Made by a program: the position numbers and the translations under genes. From Enterococcus_K sp051713825 (GTDB lineage: Bacteria > Bacillota > Bacilli > Lactobacillales > Enterococcaceae), in NCBI RefSeq assembly GCF_051713825.1, contig NZ_JBIOQR010000001.1, positions 1,612,001-1,676,000 of the forward strand: a stretch of DNA of 64,000 nt, in the 5' to 3' direction. Below, one piece after another: positions 26,330 to 35,016 of this stretch (position 1 is the first letter of the stretch; each line of letters begins with the position of its first letter). The notes under the pieces are model-generated. The model made no database searches, was not told the origin of the DNA, and was given only the letters and a program-made list of their open reading frames with translations.

Positions 26330-26443
26330 TATTCTCACCTCAAAGATATGGTAAGAACGTCTGTTTGTTTTGTAAAGTGGGAGCATTTATGAATATTATA
26401 TTTGTAACTAAATTGCTTATGTATAAAAAATTATTGGAAAATG

Positions 26444-26488
26444 ACCAAAAAAATAGCCACTATCAAATCACAAACAAGTAATAGTGGC
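26444..26488 (-). terminator. Terminator of lepA
   Basis: On the minus strand GCCACTA (26488-26482) pairs with TAGTGGC (26462-26456), followed by TATTTTTTT. It lies about 50 bases after the lepA stop. Confidence 0.8.
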
Positions 26489-26537
26489 AAATACTGCAAA
26501 ACGCTTTGTTTCACAAAAATATTTTCATAAAAACAGC

Positions 26538-28373
26538 TTACTTCTTGGGTTCGTCTTCATCCATTTTCAGAACTGCCATGAAGGCTTCTTGAGGGACTTC
26601 GACTGAGCCGATTTGTTTCATTCGTTTTTTTCCTTCTTTTTGTTTCTCTAACAATTTACGTTTACGAGAGACGTCACCACCATAACATTTAGCTAGGACA
26701 TTTTTACGAAGGGCTTTGATGTCTGAACGAGCAACAATTTTTTGACCAATTGCGGCTTGTATAGGGACCTCAAATTGTTGACGAGGAATCAGTTTTTTCA
26801 GTTTCTCAACGATTGCTTTTCCACGTTCATAAGCAAAGTTTCTGTGAACAATAAAACTTAACGCATCTACTTTTTCAGCATTCAAGAGGATATCCATCTT
26901 CACTAGACGACTTTCGCGATAGCCGACCAATTCATAGTCAAGAGAGGCATAACCTTTTGTACTCGATTTTAGTTTATCAAAGAAGTCAAAGACAATTTCT
27001 GATAAAGGAATTTCGTACACGACATTTACACGATAGTCATCTAGATAATCCATCGTTACAAAGTCGCCGCGTTTACGTTGAGACAGTTCCATCACTGCAC
27101 CTACATAATCATTTGGCACCATAATTTGAGCTTTTACATACGGTTCTTCAATTTTTTGAATACTTACTGGATCAGGAAATTCTGCTGGATTATCAACCAC
27201 TACAACTGAGCCATCTGTTTTTTCAACATGGTAAATTACCGATGGAGCGGTTGTAATCAATTCCAAATTAAATTCCCGTTCCAAACGTTCTTGAATAACA
27301 TCCATATGAAGTAAACCAAGGAAGCCACAACGGAACCCAAACCCTAATGCTTGAGAGGTTTCTGGTTCAAACTGTAAGGCTGCATCATTTAATTGAAGTT
27401 TTTCTAACGATTCGCGTAAATCATTATAACGAGATGTATCAATAGGGTACAGTCCGCAATAAACCATTGGATTCATTTTTCGATACCCATCCAAAGCTTC
27501 TTCTGCTGGATTATCAGCTAAAGTTACCGTATCCCCAACACGCGTATCTTGCACTGTCTTGATACTTGCTGTGATATAGCCGACATCACCAACCATCAAG
27601 AAATCTCTAGAGATTGTTTTAGGAGAGAAGACGCCAACCTCTGTTACATCAAACGTTTTTCCGTTACTCATCATCTGAATCTTATCGCCTGGTTTGACAA
27701 CACCATCCATAATACGGACATTCAAAATTACGCCACGATAGCTATCGTAAATTGAGTCAAAAATTAAGGCCTTAAGAGGCGCTTCGACATCTCCGGAAGG
27801 CGCAGGGACGTATTCGACAACCTGTTCCAAAATTTCTTCAATCCCGATACCAGCTTTGGCACTCGCAAGAACTGCTTCGCTTGCATCAATACCAATCACG
27901 TCTTCAATCTCTTGACGCACGCGTTCAGGATCTGCCGCTGGTAAATCAATTTTGTTAATGACTGGTAAAATTTCTAAATCATTATCCAATGCTAAATAAA
28001 CATTGGCTAGTGTCTGGGCTTCAATTCCTTGCGCTGCATCGACCACTAAAACTGCCCCTTCACAGGCTGCTAAGCTTCGAGACACTTCGTAGGTAAAATC
28101 GACGTGCCCTGGCGTATCAATTAAATGGAAAATATAAGTCTCGCCATCCTTAGCATCGTAAGTCAGCTCAACTGCATTTAATTTTATCGTGATGCCACGC
28201 TCACGCTCAAGGTCCATCGAATCCAAAAGCTGTTCTTGCATCTCACGAGTAGTGACCGTATCTGTTTTTTCAAGAATTCGGTCAGCTAACGTTGATTTCC
28301 CATGGTCAATATGGGCAATAATAGAAAAGTTTCTAATCTTTTCCTGTCGTTTTTTCATGTCGTTTATATTCAT
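26538..28373 (-). CDS. lepA: Elongation factor 4 (LepA)
   Basis: A ribosome-associated GTPase of 611 aa, known to affect translocation and 30S maturation. The GTPase motifs are all visible: AHIDHGKST (G1), RGITIK (G2), DTPGHVDF (G3), NKIDLPAADP (G4) and SAKAGIGI (G5). EF-G-like domains follow. The LepA-specific C-terminal domain ends in the basic stretch GGDVSRKRKLLEKQKEGKKRMKQIGSVEVPQEAF. The start MNINDMKKRQEKIRNFSIIAH was kept because GAGG lies ten bases upstream; the Met at residue 6 is an alternative. It is a single-gene unit. Confidence 0.97.
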   Translation of the reverse strand: MNINDMKKRQEKIRNFSIIAHIDHGKSTLADRILEKTDTVTTREMQEQLLDSMDLERERGITIKLNAVELTYDAKDGETYIFHLIDTPGHVDFTYEVSRSLAACEGAVLVVDAAQGIEAQTLANVYLALDNDLEILPVINKIDLPAADPERVRQEIEDVIGIDASEAVLASAKAGIGIEEILEQVVEYVPAPSGDVEAPLKALIFDSIYDSYRGVILNVRIMDGVVKPGDKIQMMSNGKTFDVTEVGVFSPKTISRDFLMVGDVGYITASIKTVQDTRVGDTVTLADNPAEEALDGYRKMNPMVYCGLYPIDTSRYNDLRESLEKLQLNDAALQFEPETSQALGFGFRCGFLGLLHMDVIQERLEREFNLELITTAPSVIYHVEKTDGSVVVVDNPAEFPDPVSIQKIEEPYVKAQIMVPNDYVGAVMELSQRKRGDFVTMDYLDDYRVNVVYEIPLSEIVFDFFDKLKSSTKGYASLDYELVGYRESRLVKMDILLNAEKVDALSFIVHRNFAYERGKAIVEKLKKLIPRQQFEVPIQAAIGQKIVARSDIKALRKNVLAKCYGGDVSRKRKLLEKQKEGKKRMKQIGSVEVPQEAFMAVLKMDEDEPKK

Positions 28374-28520
28374 GGATTAATTCCTCATTTCTTTTAATCA
28401 GCACTTACCATTATACCAACGAAATCATGATAATTAAAGTATTTTTCAAAACACTAAAAATTCCCTCTTTTTTCATCGATTTGTTATACTATAGATATTA
28501 AGGAAACTGGAGATGAAAGA

Positions 28521-29741
28521 ATGGACCAAAAAGATTTTCGAGAGAGTCTTGAATTAAAACAGGTAGGCGAGGAGCACGTTAGACAGTTTAACGAACTTTT
28601 ATCCTATGTATTTCAAGTAACCCAATCAGATATAGAAGAAAGCGGTTTTGAAAATAAACGGGAATTTATCAAATCAAAACAACCCATCTTAGAATTATCC
28701 AAAGTTTTTGGCTGGTTTCATGAAAATAAACTCATTTCACAAATTGCGATTTATCCATGTGAAGTTAATATTCATGGGTCTCTTTACAAAATGGGGGGCG
28801 TAACAGGGGTGGGCACCTATCCCGAGTATGCAAATCACGGCTTGATGAAGGATTTGATTGCTTTAGCGCTTAAAGATATGCGTAAGGACCAGCAGTGGAT
28901 TTCTTACTTATATCCGTATAATATCCCATATTATCGTCGTAAAGGCTGGGAGATTATGTCGGATAAGCTGACATTTAAGATTAGAGACACCCAGCTGCCC
29001 AAACAAGTCCCCGTAACTGGGATGATCGAACGATTGGCGGTGACACATCCAGATGTGATGCGTGTTTATGATCAGTTTGCCCGTCAAAATCACGGATCTT
29101 TAATTCGAAGCGAGTTTAATTGGGAAGAATATTGGCGCTTTGAAAACGAAGAGGAACGAACAGCAGCTGTTTATTATGGAGCCAATCAGGAGCCACTTGG
29201 TGTACTCTTTTATTGGGTTGCAGAAGAGGTCTTTCACATTAAAGAAATGTTTTACATTAATCAAGAGGCTAGAAATGGTTTATGGAACTTTATTGGTGCG
29301 CATTTTTCCATGATTTATTGGGTCAAAGGTGACATTTATAAAAACGAACCTCTTGCGTTTCTATTAGAGGATAGCCAAATTAAAGAGGCAATCGAGCCGT
29401 ACTTTATGGCAAGAGTCGTTGATGTCAAAGAATTTTTAGCTATCTTTCCTTTTGCAAGTACCGCAAAACCGTTCCATTTTATTATTGAAGACCCAATTGC
29501 TGAATGGAATAACGGAGTATTTAGTCTTCTGTGGGATGAAAACGATCAGGTCCATATTTCAAACGAACCTCTTGGTGCACCTGTTAAGCTTGATATCCAA
29601 ACGTTTACTTGTCTTATGATGAATTATCGCCGAAACTCCTATTTATATCGAATCGAGCGGATTGAAACAGATAAAGAAACACTCAATAGTTTGGAAAGAA
29701 TCATTCCAGATACGGAAGCATATTTTAGTGACTACTTTTAA
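28521..29741 (+). CDS. Eis-like GNAT N-acetyltransferase
   Basis: The protein is 406 aa, matching the Eis family (two GNAT-fold halves plus a sterol-carrier-like C-terminal domain, forming hexamers). The acetyl-CoA pyrophosphate-binding loop is seen as GGVTGVGTYPEYANHGLMKDL. PYNIPYYRRKGWE is the family motif containing the active-site Tyr. The protein ends in Phe (SDYF); in mycobacterial Eis the C-terminal Phe carboxylate is the general base. Eis enzymes acetylate amines, including aminoglycosides at several positions; the natural substrate here is unknown. RBS TGGAGATGA precedes the ATG. Confidence 0.85.
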   Translation: MDQKDFRESLELKQVGEEHVRQFNELLSYVFQVTQSDIEESGFENKREFIKSKQPILELSKVFGWFHENKLISQIAIYPCEVNIHGSLYKMGGVTGVGTYPEYANHGLMKDLIALALKDMRKDQQWISYLYPYNIPYYRRKGWEIMSDKLTFKIRDTQLPKQVPVTGMIERLAVTHPDVMRVYDQFARQNHGSLIRSEFNWEEYWRFENEEERTAAVYYGANQEPLGVLFYWVAEEVFHIKEMFYINQEARNGLWNFIGAHFSMIYWVKGDIYKNEPLAFLLEDSQIKEAIEPYFMARVVDVKEFLAIFPFASTAKPFHFIIEDPIAEWNNGVFSLLWDENDQVHISNEPLGAPVKLDIQTFTCLMMNYRRNSYLYRIERIETDKETLNSLERIIPDTEAYFSDYF

Positions 29742-29801
29742 ATAGAAAAGACAGATGATAAAATGAACAAAAATTAAGGGAAAAGAAAAAGGGGTTAGAC
29801 A

Positions 29802-30281
29802 ATGAATATTTATTTTGCAGCACCAATGTTTGCGAAAAGTGATTTACTTTATAATGCATCAATCGTCGAAAAAATCAGAAACTTGTCTAAAGAAATCTCT
29901 GTTTATTTACCACAGGAGAACGGGGACATTAATGATAAAACAGCTTACGCTAATAGCCAAATGATTGCTTTAGCGGATACTGAGAAAGTTTTGGAAAGCC
30001 AGCTGATGATTGCTTTATTGGATGGTTTGGTGATTGATCCGGGCGTAGCTTCAGAAATTGGTGTGGCTTACGCAAAAAACATTCCCGTGATTGGTTTGTA
30101 CACTGATACACGGCAACAAGGAAGCGACAATCAGAAAAAACTAGAAGCGCTTGGTTCGGTTGCTGAAAATCAATTCCATTATGTTAATCTCTACACCACA
30201 GGATTGATTAAGTTAAATGGAACAATTGTATCAACTGAAGAAGAATTAATGAAAAAAGTGAAAGAGTTTATCAAGAAGTAA
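29802..30281 (+). CDS. Nucleoside 2-deoxyribosyltransferase
   Basis: The protein is 159 aa. It transfers deoxyribose between nucleobases in nucleotide salvage. MNIYFAAPMF at the start and DGLVIDPGVASEIGVAYA around residue 75 are the family signatures; the Glu of SEIG is the expected catalytic nucleophile. ADTEKVLESQLMIALLD lies between them. The length matches lactobacillal enzymes. An AGGGGTTAG site precedes the ATG. The DUF2238 membrane protein follows after 21 bases, so they may be co-transcribed, although no functional link is evident. Confidence 0.9.
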   Translation: MNIYFAAPMFAKSDLLYNASIVEKIRNLSKEISVYLPQENGDINDKTAYANSQMIALADTEKVLESQLMIALLDGLVIDPGVASEIGVAYAKNIPVIGLYTDTRQQGSDNQKKLEALGSVAENQFHYVNLYTTGLIKLNGTIVSTEEELMKKVKEFIKK

Positions 30282-30302
30282 CAAAAAAGGGAGTGTACAA
30301 TC

Positions 30303-30965
30303 ATGCAAAACAATGAAAAAAAAGTTCAGTTGTTCATGTTACTCTTTGGGCTATTTGTTCTTGGGTATAGCATTTACGAATTAGTGATCGGCAAGTTTTC
30401 TCAACGCCAATCCTTGATTCTAATCATCGAAGCAATCGCCAGTATCGCCTTAATTTATTTACCACAAATCGTTCGAAAGCTATTTAAAGTTGAAATGCCT
30501 AGTTCCATTATTTATTTCTACTGGTTTTTCTTATTAATCTCAGCTTTCATTGGTACAGGTTTACATGTGATTAGTTATATTTCGTTCTGGGATAAGATTC
30601 TTCACGCGGTAAGCCCAATGCTTTTAACAGCGTTAGGATACGGATTAATTGGTTTCTTCATGAAACAAGCGAAAATTGCTGATGCAAGTCCTTGGTTATT
30701 CTTGTTATTTGGGTTTGCTTTTGCTGGACTTTGCGGTGTTTTCTGGGAGTTTTGGGAGTTTGGCTGTGATCAATTCTTTGATATGAACTTACAACGCTAT
30801 ATGACCAGTGGTGAGACCGATTTGATTGGTCGAGCAGCTTTGATGGATACGATGGGGGATCTAATCACTAACACAATTGGAGCCTTAGTAATGGGGATTT
30901 TTGCATGGGTCAATAGTCGTAAAAATCCAATGTATTTCGAAAATTATCGAATCATAAAAAGGTAG
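30303..30965 (+). CDS. DUF2238-like integral membrane protein
   Basis: The protein is 220 aa with five or six transmembrane segments. The conserved family portion is SFWDKILHAVSPMLLTALGYGL and the later GVFWEFWEFGCDQFFDMNLQ with DTMGDLITNTIGAL. The acidic and histidine residues in these helices may bind a metal, but the function is unknown. RBS AAAAGGGAGTG precedes the ATG. A terminator follows at 31013. Confidence 0.78.
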   Translation: MQNNEKKVQLFMLLFGLFVLGYSIYELVIGKFSQRQSLILIIEAIASIALIYLPQIVRKLFKVEMPSSIIYFYWFFLLISAFIGTGLHVISYISFWDKILHAVSPMLLTALGYGLIGFFMKQAKIADASPWLFLLFGFAFAGLCGVFWEFWEFGCDQFFDMNLQRYMTSGETDLIGRAALMDTMGDLITNTIGALVMGIFAWVNSRKNPMYFENYRIIKR

Positions 30966-31012
30966 GATAGTCCGCATTCAACGCCAAACATGAAGCAAAC
31001 AAGAGCAAAATT

Positions 31013-31051
31013 AAAAGAGTAGCCAACAATTAGCCGTTGTCTACTCTTTTT
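31013..31051. terminator. Bidirectional terminator
   Basis: AAAAGAGTA at 31013-31021 pairs with TACTCTTTT at 31042-31050. An inner stem (CAAC/GTTG) adds stability. It serves the DUF2238 gene (+) and probably the 50-aa gene on the other strand. Confidence 0.8.
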
Positions 31052-31059
31052 ACATGAAC

Positions 31060-31212
31060 TTATCCAATTTGTTTGACTCTCCCGCCTATTTGATTTGCAA
31101 ATTTTTCTGCATGCTCTTTACATGAAAAAGTCAGTAAAATTTGTGGATTTTTGATTCGTGTTCGTTGACCATTTTTGGTAATGTACCCATGAAGAACTTT
31201 TACAGCAAACAT
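31060..31212 (-). CDS. Small basic protein, 50 aa, unknown function
   Basis: On the minus strand AAAGGAGCGG precedes the ATG at 31212. The product MFAVKVLHGYITKNGQRTRI and onward is basic, contains one Cys (TFSCKEHAEKF), and ends VKQIG at TAA (31062-31060). It has no membrane segment. Its good ribosome site, compact beta-strand/helix pattern and shared terminator with the convergent gene support it. No family is recognised. Confidence 0.6.
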   Translation of the reverse strand: MFAVKVLHGYITKNGQRTRIKNPQILLTFSCKEHAEKFANQIGGRVKQIG

Positions 31213-31488
31213 AGACATCCGCTCCTTTCCTATTTGTGTTAATAATAGGAGGTTTTACTTGTCACGTCAAGGAATCTGACTTTAAATTGAACAAACTTAG
31301 TAAACAAATCAAAATTTTAAAAAAAGTAAATATTTTCTGAAGAAAAGTTGCAAATTTAATTAATTCACCTAATCAAAAAAAGATACTTACGGAGATTTTT
31401 TTAATTGTTTTACGCAAATCATTTTATCATATAAAAGAACCTTTTTTATTATCTGAACTATGAGAATGATTTTTCGACTTCAAGAGAC

Positions 31489-31516
31489 TTGCAATTACTT
31501 CTGAAAATTGTACAAT
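31489..31516 (+). promoter_or_regulatory. Promoter of the 61-aa gene
   Basis: TTGCAA at 31489-31494 and TACAAT at 31511-31516 are spaced by 16 bases, about 25 bases before the ATG. Confidence 0.65.
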
Positions 31517-31539
31517 ACAAAAGAAGGGGCTGTGATACG

Positions 31540-31725
31540 ATGGAATCCTACGAAAAACAACTAGAAGACTTAAAATCGGGCACACTTCAAGAAATTGAAG
31601 TCTCAAGAGAGAACTTTTTCTTATTTAGGGAAGCTTGGTTAAATAGAGAAGACCGCAAATATTTTGTTGGAGAAGCTCATTTAAACGGAGCTATTACTTA
31701 CCGATATAATCCAAATGTCTTATAA
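31540..31725 (+). CDS. Small acidic protein of unknown function
   Basis: The protein is 61 aa from the ATG at 31540 (MESYEKQLEDLKSG), just after AAGAAGGGG; an upstream frame start at 31489 overlaps the promoter. It is acidic, with aromatic residues (FFLFREAW, YFVGEAHLNGAITYRYNP) and no membrane segment. No family is recognised. It is monocistronic, with a clear promoter and a strong hairpin downstream. Confidence 0.65.
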   Translation: MESYEKQLEDLKSGTLQEIEVSRENFFLFREAWLNREDRKYFVGEAHLNGAITYRYNPNVL

Positions 31726-31771
31726 AAGGGAAGAGTGGCTGTAATAAAAAGTCCTACTTCTAACAGAATTT

Positions 31772-31831
31772 AATGAAAAGGAGACACGCTCATCCGATCT
31801 ATTCGGAAATTGAGTGTGTCTCCTTTTCATT
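31772..31831. terminator. Strong hairpin with a 20-bp stem
   Basis: Bases 31772-31791 (AATGAAAAGGAGACACGCTC) pair with 31812-31831 with one G-T pair. The loop itself can form CCGA/TCGG. It ends the 61-aa gene. Just after it is TGTCCCAACCTC, the inverse of the GAGGTTGGGATA that abuts the repeat element at 16906. Confidence 0.8.
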
Positions 31832-32002
31832 GTTGTCCCAACCTCCACTTTGAATTTGAGACTGCTATTCATCTAAGTTTCATTTCATCTAATAAACGAA
31901 AATCTGCTTTAAAAGTCAAAGTTTTACGTATTAGGAAGATTCGACATGTATTTTAAACTAGACAATATTTGAGAATGATTGAACAATTTTTGGGGAATTA
32001 AA

Positions 32003-32050
32003 TTGCGCTTTCATGACTATAATAAAAGTATACACAAAGGTGTAAACAGC
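32003..32050 (+). promoter_or_regulatory. Promoter region of the glycoside operon
   Basis: TATAAT at 32018-32023 is a perfect -10 but no good -35 lies upstream, as expected for an activator-dependent promoter. Over the likely transcription start, GTATACAC (32028-32035) and GTGTAAAC (32040-32047) form a near-perfect inverted repeat that could be an operator. TGAAAGCG (minus strand, about 32013-32006) is half of a CcpA cre site, but the other half is poor. Confidence 0.45.
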
Positions 32051-32079
32051 TATTTTTAGAAATGGGGATGACAGATACT

Positions 32080-33525
32080 ATGCAACAGGAAAGGCGTTTT
32101 TTATGGGGTGGTGCTATCTCCGCAGCCCAAGCAGAGGGCCATTATGTGACCGAGGGACGCTTGCCCTCCAATTTTGATTTTTTACCACTAGATGACCGTC
32201 GCTTAAAGGCAGTATATAAGAATCAAGCGGATTCGATTTTACAAGAAGAACCGGAGAGAATTTATCCTGGCCGTTTTGGGAATAATTTTTATGAACAGTA
32301 TCAACAAGACATACAGCTATTACACGAATTAGGCGTAAATAGCTTTCGCTTTTCCATCTCATGGTCGAGAATTTTCCCAACTGGAGAAGAAAGTGAACCA
32401 AATTCAGCTGGGTTGGATTTTTATGACAGGGTCTTAACCGAGTTAGAAAAATACGACATGGAACCAGTAGTCACACTGTCTCATTTCGAAATTCCAATTC
32501 ATTTAGTGGAAAAATATAATGGTTGGGAAAATTTGGAAGTTGTTGATTTATTTGTTCATTATGCTAAAACGGTCATGACAGCATTTGGTCATCGAGTGAA
32601 GTTATGGATTCCTTTTAATGAAATGAATATGGTTCTACACATTCCTTTCATTGGTGGTGGTGTGCTATTTGATACTGATAAAGATAATTTATCCGTTCAA
32701 TTTCAAGCGGGACATCATCAACTATTAGCCAACGCTCGTGTGATTGAAGCTGGCAGGAAAATCAATTCTGAGATGCAGTTTGGGGCTATGTTGGCAGCTG
32801 GAAAAACGTATGCTTACACGTGTAATCCAAATGATGTCTTTGCTGCTTTACAACAAGAAAAGGAAAACCTTTTATTCTCCGATGTTCAAGTCTTTGGTGA
32901 ATATCCAACTTTCTTTCAAGCGTATATGAAAAAGAAACGGTTACAACTAAGAATCTCTGAGACTGACTTAGAAATTCTACGTAAGAATACTGTCGATTTT
33001 GTTTCTTTCAGTTACTATTCTAGCGCTTGTACGGCAGCTGAAGAAAGTGGGAAGGAGCGTGTTGCTACCAATGGCTACACCACAATTCGAAATCCCTACT
33101 TACCAAAAAGCAAAAGCGTATGGCAAAATGACCCCTTAGGCTTACGTATTACATTAAACCAATTGTATGATCGTTACAAAAAACCACTATTTATCGTTGA
33201 AAACGGGATTGGAACGCAAGATACTTTTAGTGATGAGCAGGTGCATGATGATTATCGGATAGTTTATATTCAAGAACATGTTAAAAATTTACTATTGGCC
33301 GTGGATGAAGACGGGATTGATTTAATGGGGTATTTAATCTGGGGCATTATTGATTTACCAAGTGTCAGTGAAGGTCGAATAAGCAAACGTTATGGCGTGG
33401 TTTATGTTGATCAAGACGATGAAAACAAGGGGACTCAAAAACGTTATAAAAAGGATAGTTTTTACTTTTATCAAAAAGTTATTGCCAGTAATGGTCAATA
33501 TGTTTTCAAAAAGGAAGGGGAATAA
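32080..33525 (+). CDS. Glycoside hydrolase family 1, 6-phospho-beta-glycosidase
   Basis: The protein is 481 aa. It hydrolyses beta-glycosides phosphorylated at C6 during PTS uptake. It has SISWSRIFPTGEE, the acid/base Glu181 in FNEMN and the nucleophile Glu374 in IVENG. Near the C-terminus SEGRISKRYGVVYVD supplies the Ser, Lys and Tyr that hold the 6-phosphate in phospho-glucosidases. Start: ATG at 32080 follows GGGGATG; the ATG at 32062 has no ribosome site. The PTS gene starts two bases after the stop, so phosphorylated substrate supply by that transporter is a sound inference. The exact sugar is unknown. Confidence 0.9.
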   Translation: MQQERRFLWGGAISAAQAEGHYVTEGRLPSNFDFLPLDDRRLKAVYKNQADSILQEEPERIYPGRFGNNFYEQYQQDIQLLHELGVNSFRFSISWSRIFPTGEESEPNSAGLDFYDRVLTELEKYDMEPVVTLSHFEIPIHLVEKYNGWENLEVVDLFVHYAKTVMTAFGHRVKLWIPFNEMNMVLHIPFIGGGVLFDTDKDNLSVQFQAGHHQLLANARVIEAGRKINSEMQFGAMLAAGKTYAYTCNPNDVFAALQQEKENLLFSDVQVFGEYPTFFQAYMKKKRLQLRISETDLEILRKNTVDFVSFSYYSSACTAAEESGKERVATNGYTTIRNPYLPKSKSVWQNDPLGLRITLNQLYDRYKKPLFIVENGIGTQDTFSDEQVHDDYRIVYIQEHVKNLLLAVDEDGIDLMGYLIWGIIDLPSVSEGRISKRYGVVYVDQDDENKGTQKRYKKDSFYFYQKVIASNGQYVFKKEGE

Positions 33526-33527
33526 AA

Positions 33528-34934
33528 ATGAGACAGTATGAACAGTTAGCAAAATCAATCATCCAACAAGTTGGTGGCAAAAATAACATTAACTTTGTCG
33601 TTCATTGTGCCACCCGATTACGCTTTAATTTAACAGATTATTCTTTAGCTAATACGGAAAAATTAGCTAAAATTGATGGGGTCGTGGGTGTTAACCCGAC
33701 CCCAACACAATTGCAAATCATTATTGGCAGTCATGTTGGGGACGTTTTTGAAGAAGTTGTGAATCAAGGGATTGCCACTGATAGCAGTGATATAAAAGAG
33801 GTTAGTCAAGTAATCGACAAAGACACAAATCTTTTCAATAAAGTGATTGACACGATTACGGGTTGTATGACTCCTATGATTCCAGCGTTAACAGCAGCAG
33901 GAATGATTAAGGTTATACTATCCCTTTGTACAACGTTTAATTGGTTGTCTAATGAATCCAGTACGTACCGCGTTTTAGATTTCATTGGAGATGGTGCTTT
34001 TTACTTTATGCCGATTTTATTAGCAATTTTTGCAGCTACTAAATTCAAAGTGAACACTTCGATTGCCGTAATTGTTGTTGGAGTCTTTTTACATCCAAAT
34101 TTCACAAGCTGGATATCATCTGGAGAGCCGATTTCCTTTATCGGTCTGCCTATTCAACCAGTGATTTACGCAGCGTCTGTCATTCCAGCTCTATTAACAA
34201 TCTGGATGATGTCTTATATTGAAAAGGGTGTAGATAAAATTACCCCACAGGCTTTGAAAATCATTTTAAATCCTACTCTGGTCTTATTAATCTCGGCACC
34301 TCTAGCTTTAATCGTTGTGGGTCCTCTAGGAAATTATGCCGGACAAGGATTAGCTTGGGTAATTAACTTATTGCAGGGGCAATTAGGCTTTATTATGGTG
34401 GCACTTTTAGCTGCAGCAATGCCCTTTATCATTATGACTGGGATGCATCACGCGTTAACACCGATTTTTGTCGCATCTTTTTCCGCAACTGGAACAGAAT
34501 CGTTAATTTTAGTGGCACAAATTTGTGCCAATTTAGCTCAAGGTGGTGCTTCACTTGCGGTTGCTTTAAAATCAAAAGATAAAAGTGTAAAATCAATCGC
34601 CACAGCAGCTGGGATTTCAGCAATCATGGGGATTACTGAACCGGCCTTATATGGAGTTAATTTAAAATATAAGAAACCACTAATCGCTGCATGCATCAGT
34701 GCTGGAGCTGCGGGATGTTTTGCAGGCTTCTTACATGTTACACTTTATGTACCACAAAATAGCTTGATGGCAATCTTAGGTTTTTCTGGAGATAAAGGTA
34801 CCGCAAATGTTATCGCTGGGTTAATTATGATGTTACTCTCAGTGATTGGCTCATTTATCTTAACCTTAATCTTACAAAAAGATGAGAACAAGGCTGTTAC
34901 ATCCACTAAAGAAGTGCAAAAACAAGTAGCATAA
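33528..34934 (+). CDS. PTS transporter, beta-glucoside family, EIIBC
   Basis: The protein is 468 aa. The N-terminal EIIB domain (1-about 85) carries the phosphorylated Cys27 in VVHCATRLRF. From about residue 105 the EIIC domain has around ten transmembrane segments, with GCMTPMIPALTAAGMIK and MGITEPALYGVNLKYKKP as family signatures. The EIIA domain found at the C-terminus of many BglP/TreP proteins is missing, so phosphate must come from an EIIA encoded elsewhere. It imports and phosphorylates a disaccharide or glycoside. It is co-transcribed with the GH1 gene. Confidence 0.92.
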   Translation: MRQYEQLAKSIIQQVGGKNNINFVVHCATRLRFNLTDYSLANTEKLAKIDGVVGVNPTPTQLQIIIGSHVGDVFEEVVNQGIATDSSDIKEVSQVIDKDTNLFNKVIDTITGCMTPMIPALTAAGMIKVILSLCTTFNWLSNESSTYRVLDFIGDGAFYFMPILLAIFAATKFKVNTSIAVIVVGVFLHPNFTSWISSGEPISFIGLPIQPVIYAASVIPALLTIWMMSYIEKGVDKITPQALKIILNPTLVLLISAPLALIVVGPLGNYAGQGLAWVINLLQGQLGFIMVALLAAAMPFIIMTGMHHALTPIFVASFSATGTESLILVAQICANLAQGGASLAVALKSKDKSVKSIATAAGISAIMGITEPALYGVNLKYKKPLIAACISAGAAGCFAGFLHVTLYVPQNSLMAILGFSGDKGTANVIAGLIMMLLSVIGSFILTLILQKDENKAVTSTKEVQKQVA

Positions 34935-34945
34935 TCATTAATCAT

Positions 34946-34987
34946 AATTGTAGGGTAGAAGTTTCTTTTTCTACGCTACAATTTTTT
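34946..34987 (+). terminator. Hairpin with T-run between EIIBC and the GH65 gene
   Basis: ATTGTAG-GTAGAA (34947-34960) pairs with TTCTAC-CTACAAT (about 34969-34982), followed by TTTTTT. It looks like a terminator inside the locus and would lower or separate expression of the GH65 gene. Confidence 0.75.
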
Positions 34988-35016
34988 GAAGACGCAAATT
35001 TTTGAGGAGAAGGACG

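Larger units (their letters stand above)
26105..26537. other. Stretch between the small membrane protein and lepA
   Basis: It holds a broken small gene on the minus strand (26161-26329) and the lepA terminator (about 26444-26488). Outside these nothing was recognised. Confidence 0.5.
30966..31539. other. Interval with a terminator, a 50-aa minus-strand gene and a promoter
   Basis: Apart from the terminator at 31013, the small gene at 31060-31212 and the promoter at 31489, nothing else was recognised. The middle (31220-31480) is AT-rich and non-coding. Confidence 0.5.

Noticed and set aside
32003..32016. CcpA cre site upstream of the GH1 gene
   Set aside because: Only one half (TGAAAGCG on the minus strand) matches; the second half has three mismatches, so it is not listed as a site.
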